A stretch of 64,000 bases of DNA from Colwellia sp. 12G3 (GTDB taxonomy: Bacteria; Pseudomonadota; Gammaproteobacteria; Enterobacterales; Alteromonadaceae): NCBI RefSeq assembly GCF_002836775.1, contig NZ_PJAQ01000009.1:62001-126000 (forward strand). Reading direction: 5' to 3'. The translations under genes and the position numbers were made by a program. The notes under the pieces are model-generated. The model was not told the origin of the DNA. It did no database searches and saw only the letters and a list, made by a program, of their open reading frames with translations. Below are positions 1 to 9,061 of the stretch, in pieces. Each line of letters begins with the position of its first letter. The first letter of the stretch is position 1.

Positions 1-773
1 TCGTCTTGCCATTGCTCAAGTCCACTGATGGTCTTTGCTATCTTTTCAACAGGAAAACCATCGATACTAAAGTGTTCGAGCTGTTCAACAGTTAAGTGTT
101 GCTGGAAAAAATCAGCCGGTATGACGCACAATGGCGTTTGGCTACTGATCGGATATTGGTTATATACGGGTAGCTCAATAGTGGGTTCAATACTGTTGAA
201 GTAAGTTGGGTTATTTGCTTCACTCAGACCTTGTTTAACCGAGCTATCTAAATTGTCGCTTTCAGTTTCACTTAATGCGGCTGTAAGCACAGTCACTGAC
301 ATGTTAGATGGCGAGATATTTTCTTTATTCTCTGCTATTTGAGGCGGAGTGACATTGTTCCCACGTTCGTTGTTCGACTGAAGGGGAATGGTATCGGTAT
401 CACTACTATCAGCTTCGCTACTTTCATTATCCTCATTATCAGCCCACAGAGTACTTGGCGTGATGTTATAAGGTAATTGGGTTGCTGGTTGCTCACAATT
501 AGGTAGTAATTGTTTTAACGAGGTTATATTAGGCTGTAAATAAGGCGTTAATAAGTCAAGAGCTCGTCCCTTTTTAGCACTTAAATCGGTAGCTGAAAAT
601 TGCTCAGGATTTTCTGAATTATTTGATACTTGTTTAAAAAGAATGATCTCAATTTCAAACCAACGAGCTTGTTCATCAGATGATGATTCAGTGCTTTGTG
701 TTGCCAAAGCACTATGACTTGTTAACAAGCATAATGAGATTAATGCAGGGGTAAGAATTGAATGGTATTTCAT
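1..773 (-). CDS. csiV: CsiV-like peptidoglycan-binding family protein (3' end outside window)
   Basis: The reading frame runs open from an ATG at 773 to the window edge, giving about 257 residues without a stop, so the C-terminus is missing. The first 24 residues form a signal peptide ending near SHSALA, which predicts a periplasmic protein. The mature N-terminus carries RWFEIEIILFKQ at about residues 36-47, the opening strand typical of the CsiV family (PF10972), followed by an acidic, Ser/Asp/Asn-rich low-complexity stretch at about 100-150. In Vibrio, CsiV binds peptidoglycan and activates LpoA, the stimulator of penicillin-binding protein 1a. It lies 147 bp downstream of mfd on the same strand, an order also known in related genera. 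Family assignment is by motif and synteny only. Confidence 0.75.
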   Translation of the reverse strand, partial: MKYHSILTPALISLCLLTSHSALATQSTESSSDEQARWFEIEIILFKQVSNNSENPEQFSATDLSAKKGRALDLLTPYLQPNITSLKQLLPNCEQPATQLPYNITPSTLWADNEDNESSEADSSDTDTIPLQSNNERGNNVTPPQIAENKENISPSNMSVTVLTAALSETESDNLDSSVKQGLSEANNPTYFNSIEPTIELPVYNQYPISSQTPLCVIPADFFQQHLTVEQLEHFSIDGFPVEKIAKTISGLEQWQD

Positions 774-920
774 TAAAAGTCCGTGTTTAAAGGCAAATTT
801 ATATCAGTGACAAGTAGTCATTTGTTAATTTTTTGTAGCTTATTTGAGCCATATTATTACTGACTTGAACAAGCAATGCATAACTGCAGTGTACTTGTTC
901 AAGTTTACCATTATAAGTAA

Positions 921-3900
921 TTATTTGGCTAAGTCATTTAAGATATTAGTAATTAGGGTAAAGCGCTTTTGAGAATCGTCATTGGCTTTGACAAACTTGA
1001 GTTTACTCGCGCCAGCCATACTGTAGACTGCAGGATTCTTTTGAATTAAACCAATAATTAACATAGGGTCAACACTCGTGCTATCACTAAACTCAATAGA
1101 GCCGCCAGTCGCACTTGCCTCAATCCTTGATATACCAATGGTCTGCGCTTTAAGACGTAGTTTAGCTATTTGTACCAAATTTTTACTTGGCTGAGGTAGT
1201 AAACCAAATCGGTCAATTAACTCCACTTGTATATCATCCAACTCATTTTTGTTTTTACAGCTAGCGATACGTTTATACAAGCTTAAGCGCAGGCTAACGT
1301 CAAAAATATAATCATCGGGCAGCAGGGCAGGTATACGTAGCTCAATTTCAGTTTGCGTAGACATCACTTGGTTTAATGATAATTGCTTACCTTCTTTGAG
1401 CGCTGCCACAGCATGGTCGAGCATTTCCATATATAAACTAAAACCAACTTGGCACATTGAGCCACTTTGATCTTCACCTAATAACTCACCCGCACCACGA
1501 ATTTCTAAATCATGTGTCGCTAAGGTAAAGCCAGCGCCTAAATCTTCCAGAGAGGCGATAGCATCTAAACGTTTTTTAGCATCTTTAGTAATACGCTTTT
1601 CATTTGGCGTTAATAGGTAAGCATAGGCTTGATGGTGTGAGCGACCAACACGGCCACGCAGCTGATGTAATTGCGCTAAACCAAGATGGTCAGCTCTGTC
1701 CATTATGATCGTATTAGCACTAGGTACATCAATACCTGTTTCAATAATGGTGGTACAAACAATCACGTTAAAGCGTTGATGATAAAAATCACTCATAATG
1801 CGCTCAAGTTCACGCTCGCGCATTTGCCCATGGGCAGTAACCACTCTCGCTTCAGGCACTAACTTTTGAATGTCAGCAGCTGTTTTATCAATAGTGTCAA
1901 CATGGTTATGGAGGTAATAGACCTGACCGCCACGAAGAGTTTCACGTAAAATCGCTTCTCTGATTAACGCTTCATCGTGCTCACGTACAAAGGTCTTTAC
2001 TGCTAATCGTTTCGCCGGCGGCGTAGCAATAATAGATAAATCACGCATACCGCCCATGGCCATATTTAAGGTACGTGGGATAGGGGTTGCTGTTAATGTT
2101 AAAATATCAACGTTACTGCGTAATTGTTTGATTTTTTCTTTTTGCTTAACGCCAAATCTGTGCTCTTCATCGACCACAAGTAAGCCTAAATCTTTATATT
2201 TTATGCTGTCTTGCAGTAACTTATGGGTGCCGATAAGAATATCTACTTGGCCTGACTCCACTCTGGCAATGACTTCTTTTTGCTCTTTAGCGGTTTTAAA
2301 ACGTGATAAGACTTCCGTTACCACGGGCCAGTTGGCAAATCTATCTCTAAAGTTTTCATAATGCTGTTGAGCAAGCAATGTCGTGGGTACGAGTATTGCC
2401 ACTTGCTTACCATCGTTTACCGCAACAAAAGCGGCACGCATAGCCACTTCTGTTTTACCAAAACCAACATCACCACAAACAAGTCTGTCCATGGTTTTAG
2501 GTGAAAGCATATCGCTTACAACGGCGTTTATCGCTTGTTTTTGGTCAAAGGTTTCTTCAAAACCAAAACTGTCACTAAACGCTTGGTAGTCTTGCTTATT
2601 ACGTTTAAAACTATGGCCATAATTACTGGCACGTTTAGCGTAAATATCGAGTAATTCAACGGCAACATCACGGACTTTTTCTGCCGCTTTTTGCTTCGCT
2701 TTACTCCAGGTATCAGTACCTAATCGATGTAGGGGCGCATGATCACTATCAGCACCTGAATATCTGCCAATTAAATGTAAAGCGCTGACGGGTACATAAA
2801 GTTTGGCTTCATTGGCATAACTCAACATTAAAAATTCGGTGACTATGCCGCCATTTTCAATGGTTTGCAGACCTAGATATCGACCAATACCGTGTTCTAT
2901 ATGCACAACAGGCTGGCCAATAGTTAACTCAGCTAGGTTTTTGAATAAAGCATCGGCTTGTAAATCTTGCGCTTTGGTACGTCGTCTGGCTTGAGAGACA
3001 TGATCGCCCAATAACTCAGCTTCAGTAACCAGTGCAATAGCATTCTTTTGACTATTACCTTTGGCTTGAAAGGAGAAACCTTGCGTTAAGCTATTGACGG
3101 TAATACCAATGGTATCGGTAGCGTTGATAAAATCGTCGATGTTATCAAACTGTGCTGGTTTAATATTGTCACGTTCAAGTAACTCAAGCACACTTTCTCG
3201 GCGTCCTTGGCTTTGCGCAATAAAAAGCACTTTGTTTGGCGTGTCTTTACTGGCAATAAATTGATTAATTAATTCGAACGGCTGCTTTAGTTTATGATTA
3301 ATGGTTAAGTCGGGCAGCGGTTTAACATCAAAGCATATCTCACTACTTTTACTTTTAACGTCATCTCTTTCGGTGTCAGCAGTATCTAAAGCAAGACTAG
3401 CCTTATCCTCTGTTAAAACAGGGGTTATCAACGCTTCTGTTGCAATAGTGATACGGTCAAAAGGTTTTAAGGCGCTGTAAAGTGAGTCGGCGGTTAAAAA
3501 CAGTTTTTCAGGGGGTAATAAAGGGCGTGTAGGGTCGTAACGTCTATTTTCATAGCGATAATCAATATCAAGCCAGTATTGTGTTAAAGAGTGTTTAATA
3601 TCACCGCTAATAACAACAAGCGTATTTTCGGTTAAATAATCACACAGGGTATTACTTAACTTTGTTGTAGCTTTATCACTGTCTTGATTTTTATCAACAT
3701 TACTATCAATAGTGTTATCAAAAAAAAGTGGTAAATAATATTCAATACCCGGAGGTAAAATACCATTACTGACTTTGTGATAAACAGATTCTTTATGAAT
3801 ATTGCCCTGAAATTGTTCACGGAATTGGTTGCGAAATAAGCTGATGCCGGCTTCGTCTATAGGGAATTCGTGCGCGGGTAGTAAATTAATTGCATCAATT

Positions 3901-4562
3901 TTTTCTTTTGAACGCTGGCTTTCTGGATCAAAAAGTCTTATTTCATCAATTTCATCATCAAAGAAGTCTAAACGGAAAGGTTTATTACTGCCCATAGGGA
4001 AAAGATCTAAAATGGCGCCTCGAGCCGAAAACTCGCCATGCTCTAGTACTTGATCAACATTACGATAACCACTTGCTTCTAGCGCTTGTCGCATTTGATG
4101 TAAATCTCTTTTATCGCCTTTTTTTATTATTAAGCTGTTCGCTTCAATGTACTGTTTAGGTGCTAATTTTTGTACTAGAGTGGTTACGGGCACGATAATA
4201 ATGCCAGATTCCATACGTGATAATTGGTATAAGGTCGCAAGTCGCTGGGAAATAATGTCTTGATGTGGAGAGAAATTGTCATATGGCAGTGTTTCCCAAT
4301 CAGGAAAAAGACAAATACTGACCTTGTTTTGGCTCCCTGTTAAGTTATCACTTTTGGCTAAACTGAGCAGTTCTTGCTCAATCTTTAACGCTTGCGGAGT
4401 ATTATTAGTAATGAGTAATATCGGCGTTTGCGCTGTTTGTGCTGCTTGATACAGAGCAAAACTACTACTGCTGCCATGCAAATTATGCCAACTTTTCTTA
4501 TCAGGGTTTTTGCCGCGGCGCTTGGCCAATATAGGGGTTAATAGGCTGCTTGCTTTACTCAT
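921..4562 (-). CDS. mfd: Transcription-repair coupling factor Mfd
   Basis: Mfd is an ATP-driven DNA translocase that removes RNA polymerase stalled at lesions and recruits UvrA. The 1,213 residues cover an N-terminal UvrB-like region (about 1-350), an RNA-polymerase-interacting domain (about 545-610), helicase lobes with Walker A GDVGFGKTE at 697-705 and the DEEH box at about 798-801, and the C-terminal TRCF domain. E. coli Mfd has 1,148 residues; the extra length includes polar loops near 285-305 and 390-410. The ATG at 4562 is preceded by AAGGAA. The gene is divergent from the thioredoxin-fold lipoprotein at 4733, and the csiV-like gene follows it. Confidence 0.97.
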   Translation of the reverse strand: MSKASSLLTPILAKRRGKNPDKKSWHNLHGSSSSFALYQAAQTAQTPILLITNNTPQALKIEQELLSLAKSDNLTGSQNKVSICLFPDWETLPYDNFSPHQDIISQRLATLYQLSRMESGIIIVPVTTLVQKLAPKQYIEANSLIIKKGDKRDLHQMRQALEASGYRNVDQVLEHGEFSARGAILDLFPMGSNKPFRLDFFDDEIDEIRLFDPESQRSKEKIDAINLLPAHEFPIDEAGISLFRNQFREQFQGNIHKESVYHKVSNGILPPGIEYYLPLFFDNTIDSNVDKNQDSDKATTKLSNTLCDYLTENTLVVISGDIKHSLTQYWLDIDYRYENRRYDPTRPLLPPEKLFLTADSLYSALKPFDRITIATEALITPVLTEDKASLALDTADTERDDVKSKSSEICFDVKPLPDLTINHKLKQPFELINQFIASKDTPNKVLFIAQSQGRRESVLELLERDNIKPAQFDNIDDFINATDTIGITVNSLTQGFSFQAKGNSQKNAIALVTEAELLGDHVSQARRRTKAQDLQADALFKNLAELTIGQPVVHIEHGIGRYLGLQTIENGGIVTEFLMLSYANEAKLYVPVSALHLIGRYSGADSDHAPLHRLGTDTWSKAKQKAAEKVRDVAVELLDIYAKRASNYGHSFKRNKQDYQAFSDSFGFEETFDQKQAINAVVSDMLSPKTMDRLVCGDVGFGKTEVAMRAAFVAVNDGKQVAILVPTTLLAQQHYENFRDRFANWPVVTEVLSRFKTAKEQKEVIARVESGQVDILIGTHKLLQDSIKYKDLGLLVVDEEHRFGVKQKEKIKQLRSNVDILTLTATPIPRTLNMAMGGMRDLSIIATPPAKRLAVKTFVREHDEALIREAILRETLRGGQVYYLHNHVDTIDKTAADIQKLVPEARVVTAHGQMRERELERIMSDFYHQRFNVIVCTTIIETGIDVPSANTIIMDRADHLGLAQLHQLRGRVGRSHHQAYAYLLTPNEKRITKDAKKRLDAIASLEDLGAGFTLATHDLEIRGAGELLGEDQSGSMCQVGFSLYMEMLDHAVAALKEGKQLSLNQVMSTQTEIELRIPALLPDDYIFDVSLRLSLYKRIASCKNKNELDDIQVELIDRFGLLPQPSKNLVQIAKLRLKAQTIGISRIEASATGGSIEFSDSTSVDPMLIIGLIQKNPAVYSMAGASKLKFVKANDDSQKRFTLITNILNDLAK

Positions 4563-4732
4563 GATTTCCTTACACTAATTACAGACAATAATAATAATGA
4601 GCGCTATTCTAATTAAGCTATGGCAAAAGCGCTAGTAGATACGTATTTTTGTTTTGTTTGTTGGAAAATAGTTATATTTAAGGTTAAATACTTGGTAGTT
4701 AACAAAATTCAAACTATTTAAGGATATTTTTC

Positions 4733-5254
4733 ATGGTTAAAACGTCAGTAAGTAAATTTAAGCGGTTATTTTTTATTGCGAGTTTAGCGGTTATTTTGTC
4801 TGCTTGTCAGGCGTTACCATTAAATCAACCAACGGCCGTTGTTCACGATGAGTACGTAAATTCAGGGGATACATTACCTATTGCAAGTATTACTACCATT
4901 GATGGTGAAGTATTAGATTTTCAGCAACGGGGGAAACGTAAATTGGTTATTTTGTTTGCCACTTGGTGTCATGATTCTAATAATTTACTTAACGCGTTGA
5001 ATAGTTCACCTTTACTTGATAATGATAATATTGAAATCATTGCCATTGCGCGTGAAGAAGATACAGAAACGGTTACTACTTGGCGTGATAAACGTGGCAT
5101 TAAAGTGGCTTTAGCTGTTGATAATGATCGTAGTATTTATAAACGTTTTGCTTCCGGTGGCATTCCGCGTTTAATCACCGTTGGTGAAAATAATAAAATT
5201 ATCAAAATGAACTTAGCTGAAGGTGAACAACAGTTAGAGAAAATTATTTGGTAA
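4733..5254 (+). CDS. Thioredoxin-fold (TlpA/AhpC-TSA-like) lipoprotein lacking the second redox cysteine
   Basis: The 173-residue protein begins with a basic N-terminus and hydrophobic segment ending in the lipobox LSAC at about 22-25, so it should be a lipoprotein. The rest fits the thioredoxin/AhpC-TSA fold: strand LVILFATWC, then the cis-proline region GGIPRLI. In TlpA/ResA proteins the active site is WCxxC; here it is WCHDS, so the resolving cysteine is absent. A one-cysteine peroxidase-like or non-redox role is possible. The ATG has AAGGATA upstream. It is transcribed divergently from mfd. The function is inferred from the fold only. Confidence 0.7.
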   Translation: MVKTSVSKFKRLFFIASLAVILSACQALPLNQPTAVVHDEYVNSGDTLPIASITTIDGEVLDFQQRGKRKLVILFATWCHDSNNLLNALNSSPLLDNDNIEIIAIAREEDTETVTTWRDKRGIKVALAVDNDRSIYKRFASGGIPRLITVGENNKIIKMNLAEGEQQLEKIIW

Positions 5255-5449
5255 TAGAATAGCTTGGCAACAATTTAGTCTTAAATAGTCCTATCTGATC
5301 CTATGAGAGCAAGCCAGTAATAGTTTTATGACTTTTGACAAAAAGCAGTTATCCATCTAAACCTAATAATGACTGTTAAGTTGCTACAGGATTATTTATT
5401 AGCCGGTGAGCAGTTATTTTTTAATGTATTACTTTACAAGGAATGAAAG

Positions 5450-5788
5450 ATGAATAATAAGCCAAAACACCTCAATATGACGTTGTCTGCACTAACCCTA
5501 GGCGTTATTTTACTCGTTAACTCTTCATTAGGTTTTGCGAAAGAGGTTAATGTTTCTGCATCTGCTCAAGGGCAGAGTTCAGCAGTAATAAAACAACAAG
5601 TTGTTAACCTGAACAAATCAACAGTTGAGCAGTTGCTCACGCTAAAGGGCGTAGGCAATACAAAAGCGCAAGCCATTATTGCTTATCGACAGCAAGTCGG
5701 TGGTTTTAAATCAATTGATGAACTCACTAAGGTTAGTGGTATTGGTGACAAGATTGTGAGTCAAAACAAAACGAGGTTAAGTATTTAA
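5450..5788 (+). CDS. ComEA-family helix-hairpin-helix protein
   Basis: The 112-residue protein has a signal peptide (cleavage near GFAKE, residue 30) and a C-terminal domain starting VVNLNKSTVEQLLTLKGVG with two helix-hairpin-helix motifs (LKGVGNTKA and VSGIGDKIV). This is the ComEA architecture: periplasmic, double-stranded-DNA-binding proteins that pull DNA inward during natural transformation. Many gammaproteobacterial paralogues of this size exist and not all take part in competence. The ATG at 5450 is preceded by AAGGAATGAAAG. A rho-independent terminator follows closely, so the gene probably ends its transcript. Confidence 0.8.
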   Translation: MNNKPKHLNMTLSALTLGVILLVNSSLGFAKEVNVSASAQGQSSAVIKQQVVNLNKSTVEQLLTLKGVGNTKAQAIIAYRQQVGGFKSIDELTKVSGIGDKIVSQNKTRLSI

Positions 5789-5813
5789 AAAGGAAGTAAT
5801 GAATACACACTTT

Positions 5814-5842
5814 AAAAAGTCAGCTTAGGCTGACTTTTTAGT
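5814..5842 (+). terminator. Rho-independent terminator after the comEA-like gene
   Basis: AAAAAGTCAGC and GCTGACTTTTT form a perfect 11-bp stem around the loop TTAG, ending in a T run. It begins 26 bp after the stop codon of the comEA-like gene. Confidence 0.9.
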
Positions 5843-6271
5843 TTTTGCTACTATTTAACCTGAACTCTGGATAAGCAGTACTTGCTCAACATTGCCATTT
5901 TGTGTTTCTTATCGTTAAACGCATATAAATAGCCCGCTATTCATAAGCGTCTTGCCTTGATAGCGCAGACATTTAAACAGTGATGGGATATTCAACGACT
6001 CAGACTTTGTTGATGTTTTTTATTGGAAATTTAAGTGATTGATTTAAATGTAAAATAAAGTATTCATTGTTCATGATTTAGGTTGTTTATTATACTCGTT
6101 TGACATTAATTTCAGAGGATATAAAAACTAACGTTACGGTAGATAATAAAGAGTTATTAATTCCTATACTTATTATTCCTTTTTGGTATATAAAATGCGT
6201 TTCTTATATGGAAAATAAATCTATTTATGGCATTATAGACTTATTAATTTTTCATAAAGTTTATATTAGCA
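5843..6271. other. AT-rich leader region upstream of cysD, no gene seen
   Basis: About 430 bp lie between the comEA-like terminator and cysD. The only open frame (6100-6300) has no ribosome binding site or recognisable product and runs into cysD in another frame. The cysD promoter and any CysB site should lie here, but I cannot place them. Confidence 0.5.
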
Positions 6272-7171
6272 ATGAATCTAACCCATTTAAAAACACTTGA
6301 AGCTGAATCTATCCATATTTTTCGTGAGGTTGCGGCTGAATTTGATAATCCCGTGATGTTGTATTCTGTCGGTAAAGACTCGGCAGTATTACTACATTTG
6401 GCTCGTAAAGCGTTTGCGCCAGGTAAAATACCTTTCCCGTTATTGCATGTTGATACCAATTGGAAATTTAAAGAGATGATTGCCTTTCGCGACAAAATTG
6501 CGAAAGAGTATGGTTTTGAATTACTTGTCCATCAAAACCCTGAAGGCATTGCAATGGGCATGGGTCCATTTACGCACGGTAGTGCAACACATACTGATGT
6601 CATGAAAACTCAGGGCTTAAAACAAGCACTAAACAAATACGGCTTTGATGCTGCTTTTGGTGGTGCACGTCGCGATGAAGAAAAATCACGTGCGAAAGAG
6701 CGTGTCTATTCATTCCGTGATGAAAATCATCGTTGGGATCCAAAAAACCAGCGCCCAGAATTATGGAACATCTATAACGGTAAAGTGAATAAAGGCGAAA
6801 GTATTCGTGTTTTCCCATTATCTAACTGGACTGAACTTGATATTTGGCAGTACATTTATTTAGAAAGTATTCCAATTGTGCCGCTTTATTTAGCTGAGAA
6901 ACGTCCTGTTGTTGAGCGTGATGGTACCTTAATCATGGTTGATGATGACCGTATGCCAATTGGTGAAGACGAAGAAGTTCAAATGAAGAGTGTGCGTTTT
7001 AGAACATTAGGCTGTTACCCATTAACAGGCGCAGTTGAGTCAACGGCTAATACCTTGCCTGAAATTATTCAAGAAATGCTATTAACGAAGACCTCTGAAC
7101 GTCAAGGGCGCGTGATAGATCACGACAGCGCCGGTTCAATGGAAAAGAAAAAGATGGAAGGCTACTTTTAA
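6272..7171 (+). CDS. cysD: Sulfate adenylyltransferase subunit 2 (CysD)
   Basis: CysD forms adenosine 5'-phosphosulfate from ATP and sulfate, with CysN supplying GTP-hydrolysis energy. The 299 residues match the family's usual length of about 302. The PP-loop motif SVGKDS is at 32-37, [16 protein letters not shown] lies mid-protein, and the C-terminus has the conserved [12 protein letters not shown]. The N-terminus aligns well with E. coli CysD from LTHL onward, which supports this ATG although no strong Shine-Dalgarno is seen. cysN follows after 71 bp, and the two proteins form a heterodimer. Confidence 0.97.
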   Translation: MNLTHLKTLEAESIHIFREVAAEFDNPVMLYSVGKDSAVLLHLARKAFAPGKIPFPLLHVDTNWKFKEMIAFRDKIAKEYGFELLVHQNPEGIAMGMGPFTHGSATHTDVMKTQGLKQALNKYGFDAAFGGARRDEEKSRAKERVYSFRDENHRWDPKNQRPELWNIYNGKVNKGESIRVFPLSNWTELDIWQYIYLESIPIVPLYLAEKRPVVERDGTLIMVDDDRMPIGEDEEVQMKSVRFRTLGCYPLTGAVESTANTLPEIIQEMLLTKTSERQGRVIDHDSAGSMEKKKMEGYF

Positions 7172-7242
7172 ACATTAACAGCTAAGCCCCATTTTACGTT
7201 ATAGCACTTTTATTTGATGAAATATTTCCGAAGGAAGAATTT

Positions 7243-8643
7243 ATGAGCCACCAGTCAGAATTAATTGAAGACGATATTCAAGCTTATTTAAAGCAACATG
7301 AAAACAAAGAATTAGTACGTTTCTTAACGTGCGGCAGTGTAGATGATGGTAAAAGTACCTTAATCGGTCGTTTGTTGCATGATTCAAAGATGATCTTTGA
7401 AGATCAACTTGCTGCCATTGAAAAAGATTCTAAAAAATCAGGTACAACCGGTGAAGCAATCGATTTAGCCTTACTGGTTGATGGTTTACAGTCTGAACGT
7501 GAGCAGGGCATCACTATTGATGTCGCTTATCGTTATTTCTCAACGGATAAACGTAAGTTTATTATCGCTGACACTCCTGGCCATGAGCAATATACCCGTA
7601 ACATGGCTACTGGTGCATCAACGTGTGATATTGCGATTATCTTGATTGATGCCCGTTATGGCGTACAAACACAAACGCGCCGTCACTCGTTTATTTGTTC
7701 GTTATTAGGTATCAAGAACATTGTTGTTGCAGTAAACAAAATGGATTTAGTTGATTACTCGCAAGAACGCTATCAAGAAATAAAAAAGGATTACCGTGAA
7801 TTTGCTGAGTCACTTGAATTTACCGACGTACGCTTTGTGCCATTATCAGCACTAAATGGCGATAACGTAGTAGAAGAAAGTGAAAACATGTCTTGGTACC
7901 CTGGCGCTACGTTAATGAAGCTGCTTAATACCATTGATGTTAAGAAACAAGAAACGTTCACACAACTACGTTTCCAAGTGCAGTATGTTAATCGCCCTAA
8001 TCTCGATTTCCGTGGTTTTGCTGGTACGATTGCCTCAGGTCATGTATTGGTTGGCGATACTATTGTTGCGTTGCCATCAGGTAAAGAAAGTGTGGTAAAA
8101 GAAATTGTCACTTATGATGGTAATTTAGAACGTGCTGACAAAGGTATGGCTGTAACACTAACCCTTGAAGATGAAATTGATATTAGCCGCGGCGAAATCA
8201 TCGTTAAAAAAGGTGGCTTACCGGTATCAGCGAAAGAGTTCAGCGCAACCGTGGTATGGATGCATGAAAATGAACTTGAGCCGGGTCGTGAGTACTTTAT
8301 CAAGCACGGCAGCAAAATGACCACAGGTCATGCACAAGAAATAGTTAGCAAGTATGACGTTAATACCATGGAAAGTTTATCCAGTTCACAGTTAGCCGTT
8401 AATGACATTGGTATCGTTAATTTTGTTGCCAGCGAAACCCTACATTTTGATGCTTATGCAGATAATCAAGGCACGGGTGCTTTCATTATCATTGACAGGT
8501 TAAGCAATGTTACTGTGGGTGCCGGCATGATAAACCATGCTATTGATGAAAAAACGCAAGAATATTCAGCATTTGAGTTAGAGTTAAATGCGCTAGTACG
8601 TAAGCAGTTCCCACACTGGGGTGCACGCGACATCACGAAATAG
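7243..8643 (+). CDS. cysN: Sulfate adenylyltransferase subunit 1, GTPase (CysN)
   Basis: CysN is the regulatory GTPase that drives APS synthesis by CysD. The 466 residues begin with an EF-Tu-like GTPase domain: P-loop GSVDDGKST at 31-39, DTPGH at 110-114 and NKMD at 165-168, followed by beta-barrel domains. It stops after the GTPase and barrel domains, so it lacks a fused APS kinase; cysC is a separate gene further downstream. AAGGAAG precedes the ATG. A palindromic repeat and the SLC13 permease follow. Confidence 0.97.
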   Translation: MSHQSELIEDDIQAYLKQHENKELVRFLTCGSVDDGKSTLIGRLLHDSKMIFEDQLAAIEKDSKKSGTTGEAIDLALLVDGLQSEREQGITIDVAYRYFSTDKRKFIIADTPGHEQYTRNMATGASTCDIAIILIDARYGVQTQTRRHSFICSLLGIKNIVVAVNKMDLVDYSQERYQEIKKDYREFAESLEFTDVRFVPLSALNGDNVVEESENMSWYPGATLMKLLNTIDVKKQETFTQLRFQVQYVNRPNLDFRGFAGTIASGHVLVGDTIVALPSGKESVVKEIVTYDGNLERADKGMAVTLTLEDEIDISRGEIIVKKGGLPVSAKEFSATVVWMHENELEPGREYFIKHGSKMTTGHAQEIVSKYDVNTMESLSSSQLAVNDIGIVNFVASETLHFDAYADNQGTGAFIIIDRLSNVTVGAGMINHAIDEKTQEYSAFELELNALVRKQFPHWGARDITK

Positions 8644-8743
8644 ATTTTGAATAGTTACTAACCATTCGCCTTGTTGCTGAAGGGTCCAATTTATGCGTCA
8701 AAAGTACTCATTGACTCACGTCAACTCCGTGCTTTTTTCTTTA

Positions 8744-8902
8744 ATACAGATATCATTAAGTTTGTGATCTTGTTGTGCACAGGAAAAATAAATCAGGGCA
8801 AGGCGCTCGAGTGACCAATAGCTGGCTATTGGGATTGAGAGCAACGCTGACCTGGAGTATTTTAACCAGCACAAGAGAGCAATAATTTAATGATATTGGT
8901 AT
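8744..8902. repeat. Palindromic intergenic repeat, MITE-like (element C)
   Basis: The ends of this roughly 159-bp stretch are imperfect inverted repeats: ATACAGATATCATTAAG on the left, and on the reverse strand ATACCAATATCATTAAA on the right. Complementarity continues inward for about 35 bp (left ...TTGTTGTGC, right reverse strand ...CTCTTGTGC). The centre holds a second hairpin, CCAATAGC-TG-GCTATTGG. It sits between cysN and the SLC13 gene, encodes no protein, and looks like a non-autonomous palindromic repeat. Its arms differ from the elements at 15.3 and 43.6 kb. Confidence 0.7.
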
Positions 8903-9061
8903 AAATTGAACATTTTAGCTTTAAGGTGAATGATTAGTTTTATCAATTGAGAGGCGATACTCTTAACTGTTATGAACTCAAGACAAGATGCATTCTGCAT
9001 TGTCCAATAAATAACATCCAAGTCACGTCGACGTACATATTTCCTTAGGATACAAAATTTA

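Noticed and set aside
6100..6300. A 66-codon frame upstream of cysD
   Set aside because: No ribosome binding site or recognisable product, and it runs into cysD in another frame.
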